A stretch of DNA of 64,000 nt from an uncultured Bacilli bacterium (lineage in GTDB: Bacteria > Bacillota_I > Bacilli_A > RF39 > UBA660), in contig CAJTKB010000002.1 in assembly GCA_910576925.1 (NCBI GenBank), positions 36,997 through 100,996 of the forward strand, read 5' to 3'. Below, piece by piece: positions 42,646-50,573 of the stretch. The translations under genes were made by a program, and so were the position numbers. Positions within the stretch are counted from its first letter, which is position 1. The number at the start of each line of letters is the position of its first letter. The notes beneath the pieces were generated by a model. It saw nothing but the letters and a program-made list of their open reading frames with translations. It did not search any database and had not been told where the DNA came from.

Positions 42646-43205
42646 AATTAAAAACCATATTACTAATTTTACTAATACTATTTTGCACTGGATGTATAAA
42701 ATATAGAGAATTAAACAGCTTATCTATTATTAGCAGTATTACTATTTCTAAAAATGATAATAAGTATAATATTACTATGCAAGAAATAATACCAACAAAA
42801 AAAGAAGATGGAATCTCATACATATATAAATATAGAGAAAGCAGTAATGAAGACTTAGAAAAAGCTTTTAAAAAAATAACTAACCACTCTCCTAAAACAA
42901 TTTATCTAAATAAAGTTCAAAATGTAATAGTAACAGAAAATAATAAAGATGAAATTATCAAAGAATTTATAAAGTATTACAAAAATCAAAAAAGTTTTAA
43001 TAAAAATGCTTCCTTAGTAATTGCTAAAAATGATCTAAAGAAAGTATTAAAAGTAAATAGTAATTATCAATATATTGACAGTATACTAAAAGATAAAAAA
43101 ATAAAACTTATAGACACAAAAGATAAGAAAAAAATAAAAGTTCCTACTATCAAAATTTCTAACAAGGAACTTATATTTACAAGATATTATAATATAGCTA
43201 TTTAA
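42642..43205 (+). CDS. GerC-like germination lipoprotein, short form
   Basis: A 187-residue lipoprotein: signal with lipobox LFCTGC (Cys about 18), then IKYRELNSLSIISSITISKNDNKYNITMQEIIP, the N-terminal domain 1 of GerAC proteins, followed by domain-2-like segments (ASLVIAKNDLKKVLKVN). Normal GerC is about 350-400 residues, so the C-terminal domain 3 is absent; the gene ends with a clean stop and no in-frame continuation is seen. Coupled to gerA by ATGA. Either a natural short version or C-terminal loss. Confidence 0.75.
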   Translation: MKLKTILLILLILFCTGCIKYRELNSLSIISSITISKNDNKYNITMQEIIPTKKEDGISYIYKYRESSNEDLEKAFKKITNHSPKTIYLNKVQNVIVTENNKDEIIKEFIKYYKNQKSFNKNASLVIAKNDLKKVLKVNSNYQYIDSILKDKKIKLIDTKDKKKIKVPTIKISNKELIFTRYYNIAI

Positions 43206-43216
43206 ATATATGATAA

Positions 43217-43663
43217 TTATTTACAAGTATATCCTAATTTTGTGTAATATTTTTTTATAGAATCATAGTTACTAAACATACTTTTAATTATACCTTCATT
43301 TTTATTTTTATTATATGCCTCTTTATTAATAATTATAAACAAATCATTATTTATATATTTCATAGTTGTACCAGGTAAAGCGCAAAAAAAGTCTATTTGA
43401 TTTTTAGTAGATGAATATCCTTCATTTTTAGAACCATCTCTATTTACAAATTTAACAACTACTTCAGAAACACTATCTTTACTAAAACTAGTTTGATACT
43501 CGATATCATATCCATCTTGTGTATTAGCACTACAAACTAATTCATTCTTACTTCCAGTTGCTAATAATTTAAAACTGCCAGTAGTTAAAATAGCATAACA
43601 TACTCCCACTATAATTAAAATTACAATAACTATTATTATTAATTTATTTATATTATTATTCAT
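43217..43663 (-). CDS. Membrane-anchored protein of unknown function
   Basis: A 148-residue protein with one N-terminal membrane segment (about 7-27, LIIIVIVILIIVGVCYAIL), then an extracytoplasmic beta-rich domain with two Cys (LVCSANTQDGYDIEYQTS ... FFCALPG) and a C-terminal YYTKLGYTC. Similar small anchored proteins are common in this clade, no family named. One base separates it from the upstream membrane protein gene, so they are an operon. Confidence 0.65.
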   Translation of the reverse strand: MNNNINKLIIIVIVILIIVGVCYAILTTGSFKLLATGSKNELVCSANTQDGYDIEYQTSFSKDSVSEVVVKFVNRDGSKNEGYSSTKNQIDFFCALPGTTMKYINNDLFIIINKEAYNKNKNEGIIKSMFSNYDSIKKYYTKLGYTCK

Positions 43664-43664
43664 C

Positions 43665-44414
43665 TTATAATGTCTCTATATCATTATTATTTTTTGCATC
43701 TTCTTCTATTACTTTTATTGAATCATTAGTAACAGGCTCTATTTTAACCTCATTAACTATAGGTTCATTATTTGTTACTTGCACTGAAGAAACCACTGGC
43801 TGATTATTGAAAGATGCTAGATTATTAGGTTCTACCACATTATTATTAACATTAAGATTTGGATTTGGAAAAAAACTTTGTGCAGAAAACATATTACCAC
43901 TAGCAGGTGGAATATCAAGTAAACTGTTACTTGCATTATTTGGATTATTAACTTCCGTTATATTAACATCTGCTCCTGCATTTATAGGCATAGAACTAGT
44001 TGGAACATTTTCAACACTTTTTTCTTCAACATTTTTAGTTGGTTTATTCTTCATCAGTCTAATCGCTTTTACAAACAAAGCAATTAATGAAATAAGTGGT
44101 AATAACGGAGCCGCCAATACAATATATACAATAATTGATTGAATATTAGCAGCATCAGCCTGTTTTTTAAATGCAAAAGCAAAACCTACCAATATAGCAA
44201 AAAGCGATGCCACCAAAATTATACTCATTAGCAATGTGTATAAATTCATATTATATTTATACTTTGGATCATCATGATCCTTATGAGCTAATGAATATAC
44301 AAGTAATATAATACCAGAAATTACTAAAAAAATTAAAAATGGTATTCCTAAATACTTTAATATCTGTTTTACATAAGATAAATCATATACAAATCTTACA
44401 TCCATTTTATTCAC
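43665..44414 (-). CDS. Multi-span membrane protein with Asn-rich tail
   Basis: A 249-residue protein with three to four membrane segments in residues 18-125 (LGIPFLIFLVISGIILLVYSL, TLLMSIILVASLFAILVGFAF, IVYIVLAAPLLPLISLIALF), then a long disordered cytoplasmic tail rich in Asn, Pro, Val and Glu (PNNASNSLLDIPPASGN ... NNDIETL). No domain recognised. Expressed with the anchored protein downstream. A role in envelope or spore physiology is possible only by location. Confidence 0.62.
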   Translation of the reverse strand: MNKMDVRFVYDLSYVKQILKYLGIPFLIFLVISGIILLVYSLAHKDHDDPKYKYNMNLYTLLMSIILVASLFAILVGFAFAFKKQADAANIQSIIVYIVLAAPLLPLISLIALFVKAIRLMKNKPTKNVEEKSVENVPTSSMPINAGADVNITEVNNPNNASNSLLDIPPASGNMFSAQSFFPNPNLNVNNNVVEPNNLASFNNQPVVSSVQVTNNEPIVNEVKIEPVTNDSIKVIEEDAKNNNDIETL

Positions 44415-44569
44415 CCCAATTTTATTTTATAAAATATATCTTATCATATAAAAATATATTTTTCAATTAAAGAATAATAAAATTTTTCTAATAAAATAAA
44501 TTATGTAAACTAATCTTCTCAAAAATTATTAGTTTACTATATAAAAAAGTACCTAAATAGTACCTAAAA

Positions 44570-44592
44570 ATAAAAAACGTTGATAAACAACG
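44570..44592 (-). terminator. tRNA-Ala terminator
   Basis: On the minus strand CGTTG/CAACG with loop TTTAT followed by TTTTTTATTTTT, 14 bases after the tRNA end. Confidence 0.75.
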
Positions 44593-44606
44593 GTAAAATC
44601 ATTAAT

Positions 44607-44681
44607 GGTGGAGCATAGCAGGATCGAACTGCTGACCTCCACGGTGCAAACGTGGCGCTCTCCCAGCTGAGCTAATGCCCC
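44607..44681 (-). tRNA. tRNA-Ala (TGC)
   Basis: 75 bases with encoded CCA: acceptor GGGGCAT/ATGCTCC, D arm GCTCAGCTGGGAGAGC, anticodon loop TTTGCAC (anticodon TGC), T arm AGCAGTTCGATCCTGCT. The anticodon stem/variable junction is one base shorter than usual (CGTGAGGTC), leaving a mismatch at pair 27-43, otherwise canonical. Confidence 0.92.
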
Positions 44682-44738
44682 ATTAATATTAGTTTTCTCA
44701 ACTAACAAATAAATTATACCATAATAAAAAAAGTAGTG

Positions 44739-45503
44739 TCAATACTTTGAATTAAACTTTTTCCTTAAAACTTCTCTTTCAGTATAATAATGATTATCTT
44801 TTTTTATTATATGAGAACAATCTCTATATAAATTATCAATTGAATCAATTTTTCTTCTTCTTCTAAAATCATAATTATTAAGATATCGTTCTAATAAAAA
44901 CTTATTATAATAATTATCAATACTTCTCTTCTCAATAGTAACTTTATAAACTAGAAAACAAACCATAAAAATAATATTTAAAGAAATTGAAGTTTTAAAA
45001 TAATAAAAAAACAAAAGAGTTATAGTTAAATATGAAATAAATATAACACACATAAAACTTTTTCTGAAATTTACTAAGTAGTTAAATAAAATATTTAAAA
45101 GTTTACCACCATCTAGCGGATATATTGGTAAAAGATTAAAAATAAGAATTGAATAATTTATTGTATAAATAAGTTCTTTATATATGTAGAAAAAAGGTAT
45201 ATTAATTAATATTAAAAAAGCAATAATTTGAAATACTGGTCCCATCACTAAAACAATAAATTCTTTTATTAAACTAACATTCATTCGAAGATTAAATTTA
45301 GATATTCCACCATATGGATAAAAATATATTTTATCAATATCAAATCCAAAATATTTTGCCATAATAAAGTGCCCTATTTCATGAATAGATATTAATATAA
45401 CAATAATTAAAAACGGCATAAAATATCCGATTAATATCGAAATAAATGCAAAGATAATTGTTAAGGGACTAATATAAACATAATCAAATATATTCTTTAT
45501 AAT
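44739..45503 (-). CDS. SpoIVFB-like intramembrane metalloprotease (M50)
   Basis: Membrane protease with zinc motif HEIGH, followed by YGGISKFN and a MGPVFQ segment, and the second motif NLLPIYPLDGGKLLNIL. SpoIVFB cleaves pro-sigma-K in the mother cell. The frame continues upstream of the first ATG (45419) to an ATT at 45503 preceded by GGGGAG, adding IKNIFDYVYISPLTIIFAFI, which supplies the first membrane helix needed before HEIGH; I adopt this rare start. It overlaps the SpoIVFA-like gene by 20 bases. Five to six membrane helices in total. Confidence 0.85.
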   Translation of the reverse strand: MIKNIFDYVYISPLTIIFAFISILIGYFMPFLIIVILISIHEIGHFIMAKYFGFDIDKIYFYPYGGISKFNLRMNVSLIKEFIVLVMGPVFQIIAFLILINIPFFYIYKELIYTINYSILIFNLLPIYPLDGGKLLNILFNYLVNFRKSFMCVIFISYLTITLLFFYYFKTSISLNIIFMVCFLVYKVTIEKRSIDNYYNKFLLERYLNNYDFRRRRKIDSIDNLYRDCSHIIKKDNHYYTEREVLRKKFNSKY

Positions 45504-46074
45504 TCAAAAACTCCCCATTTTTCTGGAATAACAAATATATCTTATCATCAACACTCTCACCTATTAATGATCCTTTTTCTACATAATCATACATTTTTAC
45601 ATCTTTTATATCAATATTAGAATACCACACATCAACACCATTTATCTGTTCAATAATAAGAGTATTGCCATACCCTTCTTTTTCTCCCATAAATATAACA
45701 ATACCAGATTCTAAAGCTGGAACTAAATAATTCTGAGACACTTTAAGTTTTACTCCATCTTTATAAATATTTAAATCAGAATAACTTATCTTTTCTGTGA
45801 ATACTTCTTTAGTTTTTTCCTTTTCTCCTACATATTTTCCAAAATACTTATTATAAAGCTTCTTAGCATCTACAAATTTAAATGTTGGAGTATAAATATT
45901 CTTATTGATAAATTCCTTTACTTTTGTATTATTTCTAGAAACAATTAAACCAATTAAGAATACAACTATCGTAAGCATTATCTTATTAATTACAGACATT
46001 GTTTTCTTACTCATATTTTTTCTTTTACTATGATTATTACTTTTTCTTGATAAACGATATTCTTCTACACTCAT
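45484..46074 (-). CDS. SpoIVFA-like protein (M23-related, anchors/regulates SpoIVFB)
   Basis: A 196-residue protein with a basic cytoplasmic start (SRKSNNHSKRKNMSKK), one membrane helix (about 27-45) and an extracytoplasmic LytM/M23-like domain (LVPALESGIVIFMGEKEGYGNTLIIEQINGVDVWYSNI, YVEKGSLIGE) without the catalytic HxH, i.e. a degenerate M23 fold as in SpoIVFA. In Bacillus this protein forms the BofA-SpoIVFA-SpoIVFB complex and is cut by SpoIVB. It overlaps the protease gene, the same order as in B. subtilis. Confidence 0.82.
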   Translation of the reverse strand: MSVEEYRLSRKSNNHSKRKNMSKKTMSVINKIMLTIVVFLIGLIVSRNNTKVKEFINKNIYTPTFKFVDAKKLYNKYFGKYVGEKEKTKEVFTEKISYSDLNIYKDGVKLKVSQNYLVPALESGIVIFMGEKEGYGNTLIIEQINGVDVWYSNIDIKDVKMYDYVEKGSLIGESVDDKIYLLFQKNGEFLNYKEYI

Positions 46075-46129
46075 ATTCTATCTCCTCAATAAAATATATG
46101 AGAATAACAATAGTTTTATGAAAAAAATA

Positions 46130-46834
46130 TTACTTAGATTTTTTTACAGAATCAAAGTAATATTCTTCATCTATCAATTTATAAGTAAATGTGTATCTAT
46201 TAAGCTTTTTTTTCATAGCAAGCAAATTAGCTTCATCAAAATTAGTAAAATTCTTTTCTAAAATATCAGTACATTTACTCATATCCATATTACAATTTTT
46301 ATATATTATTTTTTTATTTTTATCAATATACGCTATAACAACATCAATAGTCATATAATCATCCTTCTGCTTAGCATCCACAATTCTTGATAAAATAGAC
46401 ATTCCAGTATTTTCACATCTTATATTTTGAGTTTTCTCATATGTTTTTCTTGCGTTAACATAGTTATAAGTATTACATCCTCCTTGAAAACTAGAGATTC
46501 TTTGATAACTACCACTACCAAAAAGTTTTTCATATGACTTTTTAACTCTATCTTCACTAATAGAGCTCTCTCCTGTTCCCATATTCTTAAATGCTATATT
46601 ATACTTCATTTCTACTGGTACACTTTTAACTGTTACACTTTTCTCACTAAAATATAAATTTTTCCAATTATTATTAGCTGTATTTGGCATAATACTATTA
46701 TACATAGACATAGTCTTCTCATCTTTTATCAAATCAACACTCGGTATTGTGGAAAGAAGCATATTTCTATACACAACATAACCTATAAAAATAATAATTC
46801 CTAATGTAAATATCGTTTTAAATATACTCTTCAT
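46130..46834 (-). CDS. Membrane-anchored protein of unknown function
   Basis: A 234-residue protein with one N-terminal membrane helix (residues 6-24, TIFTLGIIIFIGYVVY) and an outside domain with two Cys pairs (GGCNTYNY, IRCENTG, NCNMDMSKC). No family recognised. Monocistronic between pnp and spoIVFA-like genes. The same Cys-rich anchored type appears at 43217. Confidence 0.62.
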   Translation of the reverse strand: MKSIFKTIFTLGIIIFIGYVVYRNMLLSTIPSVDLIKDEKTMSMYNSIMPNTANNNWKNLYFSEKSVTVKSVPVEMKYNIAFKNMGTGESSISEDRVKKSYEKLFGSGSYQRISSFQGGCNTYNYVNARKTYEKTQNIRCENTGMSILSRIVDAKQKDDYMTIDVVIAYIDKNKKIIYKNCNMDMSKCTDILEKNFTNFDEANLLAMKKKLNRYTFTYKLIDEEYYFDSVKKSK

Positions 46835-46875
46835 AAATTACCTCTCTTTTATCCTTTTTTCTATTTCTTTTGACT

Positions 46876-49101
46876 TTATTTCTCTTTATCAATATTTTCT
46901 ATTGCCTCTTTAGTTTTCGCATTTTGTTTGTCATTATATCCCTTGTCATTCTCTTTCATTAAAGACTCCTTCAAAACTTCTTTTCTTGACAAATTTAGCC
47001 TTCCTTTTTTGTCATAGCCTAAAGATTTTACAAGTATCTCATCGCCTACTTTTACAACATCACTACATTTATCTACTCGCTTTTCAGCCAAATGAGATAT
47101 ATGTACAAGTCCTTCACAACCTGGCCAAATTTCTACAAAACATCCAAATTCTTCTACAGCAACAACTACTCCTCTATATATTTTGCCATCTTCGACTTCT
47201 CTTACTACATCTTCGATCATTTTCTTAGTATTCTCAATTATATCCTTATCTGTATGATAAATAATAACTCGACCATCATCTTCCAAATCAACTTTTACTG
47301 CATTAATATTATTAACATCATTAACATTAGATGCTTCACAAATAATCTTAGTAATCATATCCCCGCCTTTTCCTATAACATCTTTAATCTTACTTGGATT
47401 AATTGTAAATGTAACTGTTTTTGGAGCGTATTTTGATACTTCTTTTCTTGGCTCTTTTATTTCTTTCTCTATAACATCAAGTATTTGAGAACGAGCCTTT
47501 TTAGCTTGTTCTAGAGCTTCTCTTAAAATGTTTTCAGTTATTCCTTTTATTTTAATATCCATTTGTAAAGCACAAATACCATCTCTTGTACCAGCAACTT
47601 TAAAATCCATATCACCAAGATGATCTTCCATTCCTTGAATATCAGTTAAAATTGTGTAATCTTTTTCATCTGGAGAAGTAATTAACCCCATAGCAATACC
47701 AGCAACTGGTGCTTTTATAGGCACTCCTGCAGCCATCAAAGACATACAACCAGCACAAATGCTAGCTTGTGAACTTGAACCATTACTCTCTAAAATTTCT
47801 GAAACTACTCTAATAGTATAAGGAAACTCTTCTTCACTTGGAATAATTTCTTTTAAAGCCTTTTCTCCTAAAGCACCATGTCCTATTTCACGTCTACCAG
47901 GAGAACCATACCTACCAGTTTCACCTACACAAAACTGAGGAAAATTATAATGTAGCATAAATCTCTTTTGATCCTCTATTTCAAGACCATCCAAAATCTG
48001 ATGCTCTCCAAGTGCTCCTAAAGTTGTAATAGATAACGCTTGAGTTTCCCCTCTTGTAAATAATGCTGATCCATGAGTTCTAGGAAGAATATCAACGCCA
48101 GTAGAAAGAGGACGAATTTCATCCATTCTTCTACCATCAGCACGAATATTTTCACAAACAACTATCTTTCTAAATTCACGATATTCTATATCTGAAAGAA
48201 CCATTTTAACCTTAGTAAGTAACATATCAAGCTCTTCATCAACAAGATCACTATTTTTTTCCCTATAAATTTCTATTATCTCATCTTTGATAGAATCTAC
48301 CATTTCATGCATTGCAAGTTTTTCTTTTATTCTTAAAGCTTCATTAAATCTATTAGAAACTAAAGCATCAATTTCACTTCTAAGTTTTTCTTCAATTTCA
48401 ATACGTTCATATTCCATCTTAGAAACACCAATCTCTTTTACTATCTCTAAAATAAATTCTATAAGTTCCTTAATTGCATTATGTCCTTTAATTAATCCAT
48501 TAAGCATAATTTCTTCACTAGCTTCATGTGCACTAGACTCAACCATATTAATTGCATCTATTGTTCCAGCTACTGTTAAATCAATCAATGAATTTTCACT
48601 TTCTTCTTGAGTCGGATTTATTATATAATCTCCATCAATATATCCAACCTTAACACCTGCTATTGGACCATTAAAAGGTATTTTACTAATACTAGTTGCA
48701 ATACTAGAACCTAAAAGTGCTGCAATTTCTGGTGAACAATCTTGATCAACACTTAATACTGTATTAATTATTTGTACTTCGTTTTTAAAGTCCTTTGGAA
48801 ATAAAGGTCGCATTGGTCTATCTATCATACGAGCTGCAAGAGTCGCATTTTCTGTAGGACGACCTTCCCTTTTTATAAATCCTCCAGGAATTTTCCCAAC
48901 AGAATATAACTTTTCTTGATAATTAACTGTAAGTGGAAAAAAATCTGATAATAAATTAACATTATCATTTAATACAACAGCTGTTAAAACAACAGTATCT
49001 CCGTATCTTATTAAAACACTTGCTGTTGCTTGCTTTGCTAGTTCTCCATTTTCTACAATTATTTTTTTTCCGTAAAACTCTTTTTCAAATATTCTCTTCA
49101 T
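46876..49101 (-). CDS. pnp: Polynucleotide phosphorylase
   Basis: About 741 residues from ATG at 49101 (TAGGAG upstream). Two RNase PH domains (ASVLIRYGDTVVLTAVV; RADGRRMDEIRPLSTGVDILPRTHGSALFTRGETQALSI; LTDIQGMEDHLGDMDFKVAGT catalytic Asp residues), helical linker, then KH (KIKDVIGKGGDMITKI) and S1 (GKIYRGVVVAVEEFGCFVEIWPGCEGLVHISHL) domains. Degrades RNA 3' to 5' with phosphate. Order rpsO-pnp is conserved. Ends with a short charged tail. Normal length. Confidence 0.97.
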   Translation of the reverse strand: MKRIFEKEFYGKKIIVENGELAKQATASVLIRYGDTVVLTAVVLNDNVNLLSDFFPLTVNYQEKLYSVGKIPGGFIKREGRPTENATLAARMIDRPMRPLFPKDFKNEVQIINTVLSVDQDCSPEIAALLGSSIATSISKIPFNGPIAGVKVGYIDGDYIINPTQEESENSLIDLTVAGTIDAINMVESSAHEASEEIMLNGLIKGHNAIKELIEFILEIVKEIGVSKMEYERIEIEEKLRSEIDALVSNRFNEALRIKEKLAMHEMVDSIKDEIIEIYREKNSDLVDEELDMLLTKVKMVLSDIEYREFRKIVVCENIRADGRRMDEIRPLSTGVDILPRTHGSALFTRGETQALSITTLGALGEHQILDGLEIEDQKRFMLHYNFPQFCVGETGRYGSPGRREIGHGALGEKALKEIIPSEEEFPYTIRVVSEILESNGSSSQASICAGCMSLMAAGVPIKAPVAGIAMGLITSPDEKDYTILTDIQGMEDHLGDMDFKVAGTRDGICALQMDIKIKGITENILREALEQAKKARSQILDVIEKEIKEPRKEVSKYAPKTVTFTINPSKIKDVIGKGGDMITKIICEASNVNDVNNINAVKVDLEDDGRVIIYHTDKDIIENTKKMIEDVVREVEDGKIYRGVVVAVEEFGCFVEIWPGCEGLVHISHLAEKRVDKCSDVVKVGDEILVKSLGYDKKGRLNLSRKEVLKESLMKENDKGYNDKQNAKTKEAIENIDKEK

Positions 49102-49158
49102 ATTAACTCCTAAAAATCTTTCATCTTTATTGTATACTATTTTCATAAATTTTTCTAT

Positions 49159-49196
49159 AAAAAAATACTACTTACAAATATTATTCGTAAATAGTA
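49159..49196 (-). terminator. rpsO-pnp intergenic terminator
   Basis: On the minus strand TACTATTTAC pairs with GTAAGTAGTA (10 bp, one wobble), loop 11, then TTTTTTT. Partial termination or RNase processing between rpsO and pnp is well known in other bacteria. Confidence 0.75.
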
Positions 49197-49209
49197 ATTT
49201 AATTTCAAA

Positions 49210-49479
49210 CTATTTTCTAAGTCCTAATTTCTGAATTAACTCGCGATATCTCGTAACATCTTTTCTAGCAAGATACTGTAACATATTACGACGTTGACCA
49301 ACTTTTTTAAGAAGTCCACGGTTTGAATGATAATCATGTTTATGAACTTTTAAATGTTCAGTTAAATCATTAATTTCTTTTGTCAAAATAGCTATTTGTA
49401 CTTCACATGAACCTGTATCTTTTTCATCTCTTCTGTATTCTTCGATAATACTAGCTTTTTCTTCTTTAGTTAATGCCAT
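49210..49479 (-). CDS. rpsO: Ribosomal protein S15
   Basis: An 89-residue protein ([43 protein letters not shown]...[44 protein letters not shown]), full length and with the LL..VGQRR motif. Binds 16S rRNA helix 22 in the 30S platform. Start ATG 49479 with AAAGGATG upstream; the in-frame ATG at 49491 lies in that ribosome site. Confidence 0.97.
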   Translation of the reverse strand: MALTKEEKASIIEEYRRDEKDTGSCEVQIAILTKEINDLTEHLKVHKHDYHSNRGLLKKVGQRRNMLQYLARKDVTRYRELIQKLGLRK

Positions 49480-49513
49480 ATAAATACACATCCTTTCTTA
49501 ATATTAGCCAAAA

Positions 49514-49546
49514 CTTGGTACTAGGTCGGAAACTCCTACTACTAAG
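49514..49546 (-). ncRNA. rpsO leader hairpin (possible S15 autoregulatory site)
   Basis: In the leader RNA CTTAGTAGTAGG can pair with CCTAGTACCAAG, broken by A-C and G-G mismatches, about 35 bases before the start codon. rpsO leaders in several Bacillota bind S15 for feedback control, so this is a candidate; it does not match a known consensus that I can state. Confidence 0.45.
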
Positions 49547-49625
49547 AATTGGTAGCAACTATAATATACTAGAAAAACAAACTTTTTTCAAGTAATAATT
49601 ATATATTTAATATAAAGTAATTTTC

Positions 49626-50564
49626 TTATCTTTTATAATTATACCTTTTTTCATCACACACCCTAATATAAGGATCAACTTTTAAGTACTTAATTTGTGC
49701 AATATCAATACATTCATCTTGAAATATTAAGAACATCTCAACCATACCTTGAGAATATTTAAGTTTATTACTACTATAACTATCTTTTAATAAAACATCT
49801 GAAAGAGTTGGTATTTTTACAAATAATTTATTCATACTAAATTCCTTTTTATATAAATGAGAATGTCCAAATAAATTAACTTCATTTTTAGAAATATTTC
49901 TCACGTTATGATATTTATAATTACTTTCAGATGAAGCAGGATGATACATTCCAATACTACTATTACCAACATTTATTGTTGCAGATTCTATTCCAACAGG
50001 AATTAAATCTATCCTATTTCCATATAAAAGTTCTATTAAATTAAAGCCCTTAGAAGTTGGATAAATATCATGATTTCCTAGCACGATAAAATTTAATATA
50101 TCTTTATCATACGGATAATTATTTAATAAATATTTAAACTGATCATACACACTTTTATTTTTAGATAAACCAAACGAAATACTACCAGATTCTATCATAT
50201 CACCTAAATTCAAAATTATATTGATATTATTATCTTTAGCATATTGGTATGCTTTATCTAACAAATCTACTCTATCATGAAGTGATCCAAAATGAAGATC
50301 TGATATAACAAGCATTTTCAATCTTTTTATATCACCACACATTAAACTTATTTCGTTTAACATATTAGCTGAGTTTCCTTTATTTAAAGTAAGTTTAATA
50401 TTTCCATCAATATAATATTTTTTCATAATACTAATACCATTATTTCTCAAATTATTTAAAATAATAACTAATTGCTTATTATCAATGTTGAGAATCTTTT
50501 TTATCTCACTAACAGTTTTACCATCTAAAACGAATTCAAATACTTTCTCTTCTATTTCACTCAT
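49626..50564 (-). CDS. Metallophosphoesterase with N-terminal winged helix
   Basis: A 312-residue protein. Residues 1-70 look like a winged helix (EEKVFEFVLDGKTVSEIKKILNIDNKQLVIILNNLR). From about 80 a calcineurin-like phosphoesterase follows: LVISDLHFGS, NLGDMIESG, VLGNHDIYP and LFGHSHLYK. Metal ligands of all five motifs are present. The combination resembles DNA-polymerase-II-small-subunit-like phosphoesterases of Bacillota. It is 9 bases from the TruB fusion gene and likely cotranscribed with it. Substrate unknown. Confidence 0.75.
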   Translation of the reverse strand: MSEIEEKVFEFVLDGKTVSEIKKILNIDNKQLVIILNNLRNNGISIMKKYYIDGNIKLTLNKGNSANMLNEISLMCGDIKRLKMLVISDLHFGSLHDRVDLLDKAYQYAKDNNINIILNLGDMIESGSISFGLSKNKSVYDQFKYLLNNYPYDKDILNFIVLGNHDIYPTSKGFNLIELLYGNRIDLIPVGIESATINVGNSSIGMYHPASSESNYKYHNVRNISKNEVNLFGHSHLYKKEFSMNKLFVKIPTLSDVLLKDSYSSNKLKYSQGMVEMFLIFQDECIDIAQIKYLKVDPYIRVCDEKRYNYKR

Positions 50565-50573
50565 ATAATCCTC

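Noticed and set aside
44505..44537. 10-bp inverted repeat GTAAACTAAT/ATTAGTTTAC upstream of the multi-span membrane protein gene
   Set aside because: No T-run and no link to a known regulator; too little to call a site, though it could be an operator.
46986..47436. Plus-strand open frames opposite pnp, and similar long antisense frames opposite terL, portal, RecT and the ABC genes
   Set aside because: They are composition shadows of well-supported genes, without ribosome sites or recognisable domains.
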